From Thozetella sp. PMI_491 (lineage: Eukaryota; Ascomycota; Sordariomycetes; Chaetosphaeriales; Chaetosphaeriaceae), in the NCBI GenBank assembly GCA_021432635.1, contig MU270142.1, forward strand, positions 16,026 through 80,025: a stretch of DNA of 64,000 bases, given 5' to 3'. Positions 22,980 to 33,722 of this stretch are shown in pieces. The notes beneath the pieces were generated by a model, which saw only the letters and a program-made list of their open reading frames with translations, had not been told where the DNA came from and searched no databases. The position numbers and the translations under genes were made by a program. How positions within the stretch are numbered: position 1 is the stretch's first letter; each line of letters begins with the position of its first letter.

Positions 22980-23877
22980 CTTGCCAGCGGCGTGCCGAAG
23001 CGGGCAAGCTGGCACGTTAATCACAATCTGATATTGTTGTCCAGGATTCAAGTCAAGGTATGAGAGGAAGGCTTGGAAACGCAGGGAAGTCACCTACCGC
23101 CTACGGCAGGCAGGAGCGCGGCGGGTTTGATAGGTGACGGGACAGTTGTTGCTAGCCTTGGCCTTCTCCAATGTAAACAATGGGTGCAGATGCCCCCGTA
23201 AACAGAATAGTTCTACTGCAATATTCCTGCAGTGCTTGCCTCTCAACCTCAAATTGGCAAACTAGCATATGCACGGCGTAGTTGACAGGACACTCCCGAC
23301 CGTTCTCCGTGGCAAACACGACAAACTTGCAGTTCGTCAAGTGAAAAGTGTCAGGCGCGGGCGCGAATCGTGACCAAGACGGGGAGGGACGAGGTTGAAT
23401 GAGCAGCATTTGATTGGCTGCGGCGGGTTGGTGGGGTACTACACCAACAAGCACTTATGCCACTACCCGAAGCGGAGCTGGCCTAGCTCCGGTTCGGCCT
23501 CTCTCAGTCATCAACTTCAACGCCCACCCCCGCCCCATCGCCACCCTGCCCTTATCGAGAGGGGAACAAAACAGCAAAGGGAGAGAGAGGGACATAGGTT
23601 TCGTGCGCCCGATATTATCCTCGTCCTATTCCGCTACGCCAAGACTCGCGGGGGTTATAGCCGAATTACAAACGGTCTAATCGCCCACCGGCTTTGCTCG
23701 GCCTAGACTTGATAGCTCTTGCCACGCATCGGACAAAGAGACTTGGGCAATTCGTCACCAGCCCCAGGGCTGGAGCTTGGGAGGTTTGTTCCTCCTCAGT
23801 CGATACGTGCGCCTCACAGGGCCTGGCCCCCTGGCTTGTGCAACCTTCCGACAGGTATTACAACAAGGTGGATCGTG

Positions 23878-23902
23878 CCTGCCTGCCTGCCTGCCTGCCT
23901 GC
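23878..23902. repeat. CCTG tetranucleotide microsatellite
   Basis: About six consecutive CCTG units lie inside the divergent promoter between the WRAP73-like and cnxABC genes. Confidence 0.8.
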
Positions 23903-24001
23903 CCTAGGGATTGAACAAGCCCAGACCAAGGCACCACCCAGGTGCCTTCTTCTCAGCTGCCATTCGACATCTCGATTTAGGAATCGCGTCACCAAGGCAT
24001 A

Positions 24002-24022
24002 ATGCTTGGCACTTCGGGATAA
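24002..24022 (+). promoter_or_regulatory. Short upstream open reading frame before cnxABC
   Basis: ATG CTT GGC ACT TCG GGA TAA encodes MLGTSG and ends 37 nt before the main ATG at 24060. If the transcript starts upstream of 24002, scanning ribosomes would meet this frame first. The transcript start is not known. Confidence 0.35.
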
Positions 24023-24059
24023 GGAAGGCAATCATTGTGAATCAGCACAACAGGGCATC

Positions 24060-26374
24060 ATGGCATCACCAGTGCGTTGGCTCTCCCGGGCCAGCCTGGC
24101 GCGGCCACTCTCTGTGGTACGTCCGAACCTCGGCGCCTGCCTCCAAGCGAGCTATCACAACACGGCCAGCCACCATATTGGTCAGGGATGTTCTGCACGT
24201 ACGACCCCAGGTGAATTAAAGGCGAGTTCAGCCAGCCCATTCGCTGCTGGCGCCGCATCTATGGTCACTTTACGGGGCCGGGACCCTGTTCCGGTGCCCC
24301 GTAGCAAGACCGACATACCCGAAGTCACTATACCTATGGAACCTTCCTCGACGTCAACGCCCTCCTCGCGTAGGGACCGTGTGAAGGACGCAAGGCCCTT
24401 TTCCGACTTCCTTACAGACACCTTCCACCGGCAGCACGACTACTTGCGCATCTCGGTTACGGAACGGTGCAATCTGCGGTGCCTCTACTGCATGCCGGAG
24501 GAGGGTGTGCCGCTGTCACCTTCCCAGGACCTGCTGACCACTCCTGAAATCGTCCTGCTCTCCTCCCTCTTTGTCTCAGAGGGCGTGACCAAGATTCGAC
24601 TGACGGGTGGCGAGCCCACGGTCCGCCGTGACATCGTGCCTCTCATGCAGCAGATCGGCGCCCTACGTGCCCATGGGCTGAAGGAGCTCTGCCTGACAAC
24701 CAACGGGCTGTCGTTACATCGCAAACTCGACGCCATGGTAGAGGCCGGCCTGACGGGTGTCAACTTGTCGCTCGACACGCTCGATCCATGGCAGTTTCAG
24801 CTGATGACGCGCCGCGCCGGATTCAGCGCCGTGCAGAAGAGCATCGACCGCATTCTGGAGCTGAACCGAGCGGGAGCTGGCATCAAATTCAAGATCAACT
24901 GTGTGGTCATGCGAGGGCTCAATCACAACGAGATCCTACCGTTTGTCGAGCTGACGCGCGATCAAGACATCGAGGTCCGCTTCATCGAATACATGCCCTT
25001 CGACGGCAACAAGTGGAGCGAGGGAAAGATGTTCAGTTACCGTGAGATGCTCGAACTCATCCAGATGGAGCACCCGACTCTGGAGAGGGTAACGGGCCAC
25101 AAAAATGACACAAGCAAGACGTACCAAGTCCCCGGGTTTGCGGGAAAGATTGGCTTCATTACCAGCATGACTCACAACTTCTGTGGTACTTGCAACAGGC
25201 TCCGCATCACGAGCGATGGGAACCTCAAGGTGTGTCTCTTTGGCAACGCAGAGGTTTCACTCAGAGACATCATACGACAGATAAACAACGGCAAGCCCAT
25301 CGACGAGGACAGGTTCGAGGCTTTGAAAGAGACGGCCACGGTGGAGATGCAACACCTATCTCCCTCGGACCAGCCCCCTATGCTCGCACCAAACTCCCAG
25401 GAGCTCCTTGAAATCATCGGGATGGCTGTGAAGCGGAAGAAGGAGAAGCATGCTGGGATCGGGGTTTTGGAGCACATGAAGAATCGGCCGATGATCTTGA
25501 TAGGTGGGTAAACATTTTTCTGCTGGCGTTTCTGCGAGTGCATTTGGCAGGCGTTTTTTTCTGCCCATGATGCATACGATATCACAGCGAAAAGCCAGCA
25601 CTGTTAACGGCTTCGGGGCACACTATCTGGAAGACTGTGAGCTAAGTCATGTATATAGACCCAATGCTTTCTGTCACCACCCGGTCTACCCTCAAGTCCA
25701 CCCCTCGGGCCCCCGTGAGAATGAGCCTCTTGGGCAGAATTCCTCTCCCTACCGTAGGTCTGATGTCCGCTCAGCATCTGCCGAGCGCGGATGCCCAACA
25801 CCGCCTCTTCTCGGCCACTAGCCTACGCCTTGATCATAGGGGTCAAGGTAACGCCTCGATGAAGCTTACTCATGTTTCGGAGTCTGGATCGGCACAAATG
25901 GTGTCTATCTCGGACAAGACGCCGACGAGCCGCCTCGCGACGGCCAAGTGCAGCATCCGCTTTTCCAACCCAATCGCGCTCGTGCTCATACGGCAGAATC
26001 AGATGAAGAAAGGGGACGTGATGGGAGTAGCGCGCGTGGCCGGCATTATGGCGGCCAAGCGCACACCCGACCTGGTTCCGTTATGCCATCCCATCGCTAT
26101 TTCGCACGTGAGTGTCGAGCTGGAGCCTATCGAGTCCGGGGCCAGCGGCGGGGACGACCAACAGCCCGGCCGGATCGACATCTCAGCTACTGTGTCATGC
26201 GACGGGAAGACGGGGGTTGAGATGGAGGCCCTGACGGCCGCCTCGACGGCCGCCCTCACTGTATATGATATGTGTAAGGCAGTCGACAAGGGGATGGTGA
26301 TCGAAGGCTTGCGAGTTGTGCTTAAGGAAGGGGGCAAGAGCGGGCGATGGGTTGAGGGGCAGAAGGACGGGTGA
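24060..26374 (+). CDS. cnxABC: Molybdenum cofactor biosynthesis protein, MoaA-MoaC fusion (cyclic pyranopterin monophosphate synthesis)
   Basis: Exons 24060..25503 and 25659..26374, 719 residues. The start at 24060 is the first ATG in frame and gives an Arg/Ser-rich, acid-poor N-terminus (MASPVRWLSRASLARPLS) consistent with mitochondrial import. The N-terminal half is a radical-SAM MoaA/CNX2 domain: Cys137-x3-Cys141-x2-Cys144 bind the SAM cluster, and Cys375, Cys378 and Cys392 bind the C-terminal cluster (FCGTCNRLR...LKVC). The C-terminal half is MoaC/CNX3 with PLCHPI and GKTGVEMEALTA. Together they convert GTP to cyclic pyranopterin monophosphate, the first step of Moco synthesis needed by nitrate reductase and xanthine dehydrogenase. 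Fused genes are known in fungi (A. nidulans cnxABC). The 155-bp intron 25504-25658 (GTGGGT...TATAG) joins ILI to DPML. If it is retained, MoaA ends at 25511 as ILIGG-stop. Confidence 0.93.
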
Positions 26375-29192
26375 GGTCTGACTATGTTTTGGGGTTGTCT
26401 TCCAGGCCCCAGACATGAGTGCTCTTAACCCCCACCACGGCCCAGCAGCACAAAAATGCTGGCTTGGAAAGGGACGCGGGGAGCCGCTCAACTCTACTGG
26501 TACTATTCTGCGCCCCCACGTCTGCCGACCTACCTTGTTGTACTGTTGCAGGCTGTTTCACGGGACAGGCCGCGCCACCGTTCGGGACGGCACTAGGCTA
26601 TGTTGCTGTTACTCCCGACTAACGCTTCCTGCCTTCCACGCTCTCCCGGCTCTTACGGGACTGCTCCTGTGGGCATTCCGAATCCTGGGGGACATGCCGA
26701 AGGTCTTATTGAGTGGCAGCGCTAGTATATTAAGGCTTTCTATATATGCGGGCGCTGGGGAAAACCTTGACGTTGACAATAGTAGATCCTCAAGCCTCAG
26801 CCATTTTACCCGTGCCATACGGCCGAGTCGCCACAGCGAAGCTGCGGCTGGAGAATGTATGGACTTTTCCTACTTCTGCGGCGGCCAATGACAGCATGGC
26901 GGCCTGCCAAGAGAGGCGGCACGTACCACATCTATAGAAGGCTCCTATATGTCGGCCCGAACATGCTGTGCTAAACAGGTGCGATTATATGGTACTCTTT
27001 GAGGCTGCTACCCAAGGTAGTTTGCCGCAGGCGGAACATGCACGGAGACAGGCTCAGGATGCTATAGTGAACCGACTCACGAGTGCAGACATGGCCTACG
27101 GACTCAATAGATGGATCGTCTGGAACTAACTTGGATTGCAGATGGCAATCACCAGCTCGTCGAATAACCTTCTGCTCTGGGATTTAGAGAGGCCCGGTGC
27201 AATGCTGGGAAGCTACCCGACAGCCCTTGTCGGTGTTGATCATCGCTTCTGCGCGTCACAGTAAGGGGTCGGCGTGTCCCGTTCGCGAAACTCAATCGCA
27301 TCGGCGAAGGTGGCTCCGACGCATCTCGATACCTGGGCTCTGGGCTCCGAAAGCGGCGCAGCTCTCCCGTCGTACCGGCGTCAAAGGAGATCTCTGGGGT
27401 GAAGCGATGACGTTCTGGCCACTCATGACGTAACCTCGCGAAGGTCGCTACACTACCTACTTACCTATGTACATACCGACACAGCATGCTGTTGGGAGCA
27501 TACGTATGTATGCACACCTCGCGAATCGAGGGAATGCACGCACGGTCGGAAAGCCTCCGCCGGAGCCTGCACATCACTGCCAGGGGCGCGAGACGGCGGG
27601 CGATTGAGGCGAAATTGAGATCGCGGAATGGGCGACGAGATCAACCCGGAGACTCTTCCTAGCGCAGGAATTTGCAGGGTCCTAGAGAGCTTCGGTTGCG
27701 CTAGGAGGAAATGGTGCTGTTGATCTGCCATGATCGGGGCTTGCCTCCGGCAGCAGAGGCTCCAGAGGCCCCAGAGCTCCCTGGGGTGCGCGGCCAATGG
27801 CTGTCGGCGCATTTTAAGTTGACCGTGGCGGTGTGGCTGGGCCAGCCTCAAGCGGTCGCGTGCCAGAGGCGGCGGTCCTTCTGTTCTTCTGTGCGGGAGA
27901 GGGGAGGCGCGCAAAAAGGGCTCCACCCCGACACGCGACCCTCTTATCCCTTCGTCTTTGTCCTCGTTTGGGCTGTTGCCCAGTGCGCGCAGCGCTTGCC
28001 AGGTTCAGCGCCAGCGCCAGCGCCGGTACTAGACACGCTAGAGCCCCAAAATTCAAAGGGAGGTGCCAAGTGGACTTTGACGTCCGTCATTTCGGGGGTC
28101 CCCGCCACTGGGCACCTGCCGCTCCGGGCGTTGCGCAGGCCCGGGATCCCAGGATGCACAGCTAGCCAATCGCTAGTCAGCGATAAGAGCATGTAGCCGG
28201 CCAATAGACCCTGAGGTTCGAGATTGTGTTTGACAGGGATCATCGTTGCACGGCAGACCCACTCTCCAATTGCGGCGCGCGGCATCTCCAGGACACCGCC
28301 CGCCTCGAGTACCCCGAACCGTCCGTGTGCCCCCCGGTTTGCTTACCCAGTGTACTTCGTACGATACCATCATACCATGTAGGCTCTGTCCAGCAGATAG
28401 GGACGGACAGATAGCAGTGAGCCCGCCCTAGCCCCCCGGAAGGTGTTCCTAGTCGCTCGCTCAGCTGAGAGAACGGATGCTTCTCTCGTCATGCTGTGCC
28501 CCCCCAAACTTCATCTCTGTAAATGGCGGGCCTCATCCAGGACTCTGGAGCCGCATCGTTGCGAGCGCTCGTGGTGGTGGTGTTGGTGGTGTTGGTGGTG
28601 GAGGTCCGGAGCAGTGGTGAAGGGTGGTAGAGGTACATACCCAGGCAAGTCTCTGACACGTGAAGGGTACCGTACTGTTCGTACCTCCCTCGCCCTTTTT
28701 TATTTTGCATGGCTCCAGGCCGGTGGAGTCGACGATCCGCAGCCACCCAATCACTCGCAGCCTAAAGCGCCGTTATCATCGAGATTCAAGTGGACGATGC
28801 GGAGGTTTTTTTTTTTTTACCCCTCGGTGCATCGCTGCGCGCCGAGAGCGAATTGGCCTCTCGTCGCAGGCAGTCGACGGGACTGCCGGCTCGTCTCTTT
28901 TTCAGACCCGGGCCGGCGCGCCAGAGGAGGGGCGACGATGTCTGCCCATTCCGCATTATCCGCCCCCCCGATGCAACGGGAGGGATTGGATGGGGAGGGG
29001 ACAGCCCGTTGTTGACACCGAAACAGCCTAGGGAGGGGAGTGAGGGCCGCGGTGGCGAGACGTCGCAGTGGAGGGCGGCCGAAGAGGGGTTGTTGATCTC
29101 GCCGGCCACCGGCGGGCGGGCTCGCCTGCCTGAGTCGTGTGGCCCTCCAAACTCAAAGAGCAGCTTGACGGTCGCGATGGACGATCGGTCAA

Positions 29193-29237
<45 letters not shown>

Positions 29238-30022
29238 GGGGAGAGGAGGGTTAGTGATGGGCCCGACCGCGAGCGCAGCTTCAGTTGCCTGCACAATCTG
29301 CCAATCTACCAATCTAACAACCTGCCAACCTGCCAAACTGCCTGCGCGGCCGAGGAGATTTGATAAACGCATTGCCCGGAGCGGCAGGCAAGCCCATAGG
29401 AGAGACATTCACTAGAGTTCTAGCCGCACTGTCGATTAAAGAGTGTCTAGAATTAGAAACGCTCGCGTGCCGTCAAGATGCCCCGACCTGGAGGTCGCCG
29501 ATAAAGTCTCGGCCTGGAAGGGTCGCATGCGTCAGGGTGCCGGCGTACCATAGTACATGCGATGGTATGCAGCTTCCGAGCACGGAGTAACTGGTACGTA
29601 AGGGAAACTGCTGGACCTGGTATAGCTTTCGAGCCTCGCCTGCAGGGCCTCTACTACAGTTTGGAGCCGGGGTCCTCGACTCGTCTCCCCTGCACTGTCT
29701 CCCCCCTTCCTTGTTCCCCTCCCCGAGCAACAGGCCCCAGGTCCCGCTAGAGAGATAGACAACAACGGCGGTGCAGTTCGGTGTATCCTGTATCCTGCGC
29801 GCATGCGGTGTAGGTGTCACAGGCGAGTCACCGCCGTCAAGGCGCAGGTCTGATAGAACAATGCAGACCGCGGAGAATGGAGCTCATCAGATGGCTGATG
29901 GGCGTTTGGGCAGGGACAAGGGCCGGGGAGGGGGGGGGGTTCGACCGGCGGTGCTCCCGGCAGGAGTTCCCTGTCTTCTGTCTCCACCGCCATTTGCACG
30001 TCGCCTGCGGATCTCGAGGATG
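26375..30022. other. Intergenic region with a 44-G homopolymer
   Basis: 3.6 kb without a recognisable gene on either strand. It contains a GGTGTT/GGTGGT-type repeat at 28571-28604, a T run at 28806-28818 and a very long G run at 29193-29236. Longer open frames here (for example 27711-28196 and 28443-29015 on the plus strand) have no family resemblance and are rich in Arg/Pro/Gly/Ser, as expected of GC-rich noncoding DNA. Confidence 0.45.
29193..29236 (+). repeat. Uninterrupted run of 44 guanines
   Basis: Forty-four consecutive G residues are followed by AGGGGAGAGGAGGG. In six frames this produces artificial poly-Gly and poly-Pro open frames. A tract this long can form G-quadruplexes and is prone to slippage, so its exact length in the organism is uncertain. 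Confidence 0.95.
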
Positions 30023-30911
30023 GGCGGCCCCCTCCAAACTCTAGCCTCCCTCCGGTAGGCTGCGCGCTGGGCCTTGGGCAACACTCGGTGGCAGTAAATT
30101 AACTTATACCGGCGCCCGCAATAGGAGCATACCTTAGATCTTCCCCTTCACCTTTGTCTCTTGGCTAGTTCTCGCTCCCCGGCTGCCCTTTTCTCCGACA
30201 ATCATCTTTTATCTCTTCCTCTCTTCTCGCCCACCTGCTCTTCCTCACACCAGCCACCGCCCTCCCTGCCCCCTCCCTCGCATCCCTCTCTGCCCTCGCC
30301 GACGACGGTGGACGGCGCAGACGAAGCCAAAAGCAAAAAGAACGTCAGGCTGTGTGGTTGCGGACAAGCGCCAGCCAGTCGCAGGCGTTGCCCCTCCTCC
30401 CCCTCCCAGCATATCTTGGCCTCTTAGTCTCGGGTATTACGAGTGGCCAGGCCGCACGAGGTGGCTGCGTCTCTAGCTCCTTCTCACTACCGCTTATTGC
30501 CGAGCGACACTCTCGCAGCGTCTCGGTTCCGCCGCCTCTGGGACGACGAGACAAGATCCCCTCTAACCAGTAGTCCCTACCACCGCCTCTTGCTAGTCTC
30601 TCCCGGCTTTTTTTTCTCAACAAACCACACCGAAACCCGCCCTGCGGCCTTGCAGCGAGTTTTGCATCATCCACGGCATTGCGCATTCTCGTCTGAACCT
30701 CGCGCGCATCAGGACGACACACCGTGGCCCCTTATCTCTCGGATATCACGAGCAAGTGTCTCACATAACAAGCACACCTCGCGCCCCCCACACTCTCCCA
30801 GCCGACACCTCGCGACTGGTAATTTCAAACCCTCCCCCCCACGACCGCCCCGTCAAGCCACCGAGGGAGCAAGACAAACCCTCGCACGCGACCTCGGCAA
30901 ACCCGCACGCG
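30023..30911 (+). promoter_or_regulatory. ATG-free, pyrimidine-rich region: probable long 5' leader of the FYVE gene
   Basis: The 889 bp before the start codon contain no ATG on the plus strand, whereas CAT (ATG on the other strand) occurs ten times. The first half is strongly CT-rich (about 30140-30300), as in many fungal promoters and transcription start regions. This pattern suggests that much of the interval is transcribed and scanned. An intron in the leader is possible but was not assigned. Confidence 0.5.
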
Positions 30912-31064
30912 ATGGCCACCGACTTCATAATGCCCCGGATGCCGGACCCTCAGCAGCAGTCGGCCTTCTTCCAACACCAGCCGGTGTTCCCCCCGTCGCA
31001 AGCGGTCCAGCTGCCCCCAGCATACCAGCCACCTCTCCAGCAGTATCAACAACCTCAGCAACAG

Positions 31065-31120
<56 letters not shown>

Positions 31121-32007
31121 CCAACAACAGCAACAGCAATATAACCCGCAGATTTCTCCGCTCAGTACCTCTGGAAATGCGTCGCCCACGTCACCCAAGA
31201 CGTACTTGACACGCCAGACGCGGCCCATGTACATGCCGGCCGTGCTGCGCCCGACCCAGTTCCCGTCCAAAGCACCGACTAAGTCCAAGTCTCTCGACGC
31301 CGACACTGACGAGCGCCCTCCCAACTCCAGCGGCAGCTACTTGAGCCTCAGCGGTCTCGGCGCCCTGGGAAGGTTGAGCAGGAGATCGACAGCGGACAGC
31401 GGGAAGTGCGTCGACGGCCACTGGAACCTGGACCTATTCCCTAAGCCGACAGGGACGCCGACGAGGAAGCACTGGAAGGTACGTCTCATTTGCATCATCC
31501 GTTGCATACCTTGCGCCTCGAGCTTCGTTCGCGCGCCGTTGCGCGCCGTTATGGCCTACAACCCGGCGACTGTTCCGCACTCTCTGTAGACCACCTCAGC
31601 TAACGCGTCCGATCCAGCCCGACCAAGAAGCCGCGATCTGTGACGATGCCACGTGCAAGAGGTACTTTAGCTATTTTACGCGACGGCACCACTGCCGGAA
31701 GTGTGGCAACATCTTTTGCGATTCCCACAGCGGCTTCGAGGTGCCGCTCGACCAGGAGGCTAACTACAACCCCCGGGGCACGTTGAGCCGGGCGTGCCAA
31801 CACTGCTTCTCAGAGTTCAAAGAGTGGCGAAGCCGGTCCGGTAGCCAGTCGTCCACACTGGACTCGTCCGATCCCGTGAACAGCCCGACGCCCACGAGCC
31901 CGATTCTCGCTTCCTCTCCACCTAACTCAGCACCCAAGCAGCCGTCTGTTGCGGAGACGCCTCACGGCGCGAGCGTCCCACGCGACTGGAACTGGAGCAC
32001 GTTCTGA
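30912..32007 (+). CDS. FYVE zinc-finger protein with polyglutamine tract
   Basis: Exons 30912..31478 and 31618..32007, 318 residues. The ATG at 30912 is the first on this strand for 889 bp. Residues about 40-85 are Gln-rich (CAG repeats, mostly 31057-31140). The 139-bp intron (GTACGT...GATCCAG, branch GCTAAC) splits the WxxD motif: Trp188-Lys189 in exon 1, Pro190-Asp191 in exon 2. The FYVE core follows: Cys197, Cys202, RRHHCRKCG (Cys215, Cys218), Cys223, His226, and RACQHC (Cys249, Cys252). The basic RRHHCR patch is the known phosphatidylinositol 3-phosphate site, so the protein should sit on endosomal or vacuolar membranes. His226 stands where most FYVE domains have a cysteine, and RAC replaces the usual RVC. 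The tail is Ser/Pro-rich. The ortholog is not recognised. Confidence 0.86.
31057..31140 (+). repeat. CAG-rich polyglutamine-coding tract
   Basis: A CAG/CAA repeat inside the FYVE gene encodes about 28 glutamines broken by a few Tyr. The opposite strand reads as poly-Leu, and a shifted plus-strand frame as poly-Ala/Thr; both are shadows. Confidence 0.9.
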
Positions 32008-33722
32008 AGAGACATGCCCAGAACCCTTAAACACGCCTCATGACTTCGGCGCCGCGCGCATCACGATGCGTGCCCGCGCGCCCGAGCCGACCTGCCAGAG
32101 CAGCGGCGCCGCGGCTGTGTCGATGGGCGTCGATCACATGGCGCCGCCGTGCGCAACCGCCGGCACCCCATGATACTACTTTTTCACGACACGAGACGGC
32201 CGGAACCAGAGTGGTTTGATACCCTACTCGCCTTCGCTTCCGGTGAAGGTGAGATTCTGCATATTAGCGACATTAGAGGTTGGGGATCTTATAGCATAGA
32301 TTTTGGGTTCGACGAGCAGCAGACTTGATACCTGATAGACTCTTCGAAGATGTGGGGGTCACACGGTGGTTTGAGCTATACATATTATCAGATTGGTCGA
32401 CACTTTCAAGAGTACGGGCACGTTTATACCCCTATCGAGCTCATCCACGCTCGACGGATGACGGTGGTGGCTGACCGATTCGTCCTTCACTTACCACACC
32501 TGTCTCCGGGGAGTACACGGATGAAGGAGAAGGAGGGCACGAGGATAGTTTGCCTGCTCTTTACGATAGAGACATGATGGGATGCTGTTTGGGTTGGTTG
32601 ATATTCCGGCGCTCAGCTTTTGGATCTGATTTGCGCTTACTGAGGGATACTCTCGACCTATCTGGAGATATATCTTCAGGCAGCGGATGGCGCTGACCGA
32701 TTATGGTGTTTGGGTCTCGAGTCTATGACCAGACCCCTTATTTAATACATAGCGAATGGGACGCAGGAGAGGCGCCCGGCGTTGGCAAGTGGCCATACCT
32801 TGCGCATATTTGATGCGTCAAGTAGTAATAATATCTAGGCCTGTGCTTAACACGTTCAACTTCATGATGAATCCCATACACAGTATTGCACATCCAAGTG
32901 ACCTGCCTGGTCGCGGCTCCCTTGTCAAAGCTGCAATAACGAGAAGAGTATGTGCGACAATACGCGTCCATTGAGAAGCATCACCGTCTCGCGTTCCCCA
33001 TTAGGGGTCTCCCATATGGGTAGGCCTGGCAGGCTCGCTATGAATGTAGGAGCCATAGCTATGGTAAACAGAGGCGACATCTCGTACGAGGGCGCGGCAG
33101 GCGGCCGAGATCGCGAGTCCCTTGCTTTCGATCCTAGTCGCTTGACATTGGGTCCCACGTTGGGCGCTGCCTAGCCCCCCTTTTTCCAAGTTGGAGATAC
33201 AACCAAGACCTGCAATTCAAGGATGGTCCCTACACCGGCGCCTCGACATGGCCGGCCCCGGGTTTTGAGTCATTGGTCTGGCAGGCCGACGTCATCTTGT
33301 CTTGGAGACGGCCTGCTCGTCCTCTTGGCGCTTGTTCTTCTCATGTCGGGTAGGGCATCACTTAGATGACGGCTTGATGGCTAAGCCGCCCAGCTGTGCG
33401 GAACGGGACCGTGCTAGGGAATCGCATGGATATCGTCTTCGCTTGTTCTTGCTCGTGCTTGCACCAGAACTCTTTTGGCTCTACCCTTCTAACTTGCTAA
33501 ATATCATCTAGCCATATGAAATCTATCGCCGCCATGCATGCCGGAATATCATTGCAAGAATACCCGATGCCCCTAAAGAGAAACAATGCCTGTCTTTTCG
33601 TGGTAAATTCGTCGTTTTTCGTCCACATCCTTCCTCTATCACAAGGATGATCGAACATTGTAGTTAGGGCTAGCAGCATCACTTGTAGCCTCCTAGGTAA
33701 AGTGCATGGAGAGTCACATGCT
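32008..33722. other. Convergent 3' intergenic region
   Basis: 1.7 kb between the FYVE gene and the convergent elongase gene. It is somewhat AT-richer than the genes and has no recognisable coding sequence. It should contain both 3' untranslated regions. Confidence 0.55.

Larger units (their letters stand above)
22980..24059. promoter_or_regulatory. Divergent promoter region of WRAP73-like and cnxABC genes
   Basis: 1,080 bp separate the two start codons. The first 285 bp (22980-23264) have no ATG on the minus strand, which fits a leader of the WD40 gene. A (CCTG)n tract lies at about 23878-23902. A six-codon upstream frame on the plus strand (24002-24022) precedes the cnxABC start by 37 bp. 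No clear TATA element was found. Confidence 0.5.

Noticed and set aside
21538-25579. 16-bp word CCCATGATGCATACGA shared by the WRAP73 gene and the cnxABC intron
   Set aside because: About one such match is expected by chance when comparing all positions of a 64-kb window; no extension of similarity.
29028-29408. Minus-strand poly-Pro frame and plus-strand poly-Gly frame
   Set aside because: Both come from the 44-G run; neither flank resembles a protein.
30825-31139. Minus-strand poly-Leu frame
   Set aside because: It is the antisense reading of the CAG repeat in the FYVE gene; no start context and no resemblance to a protein family.
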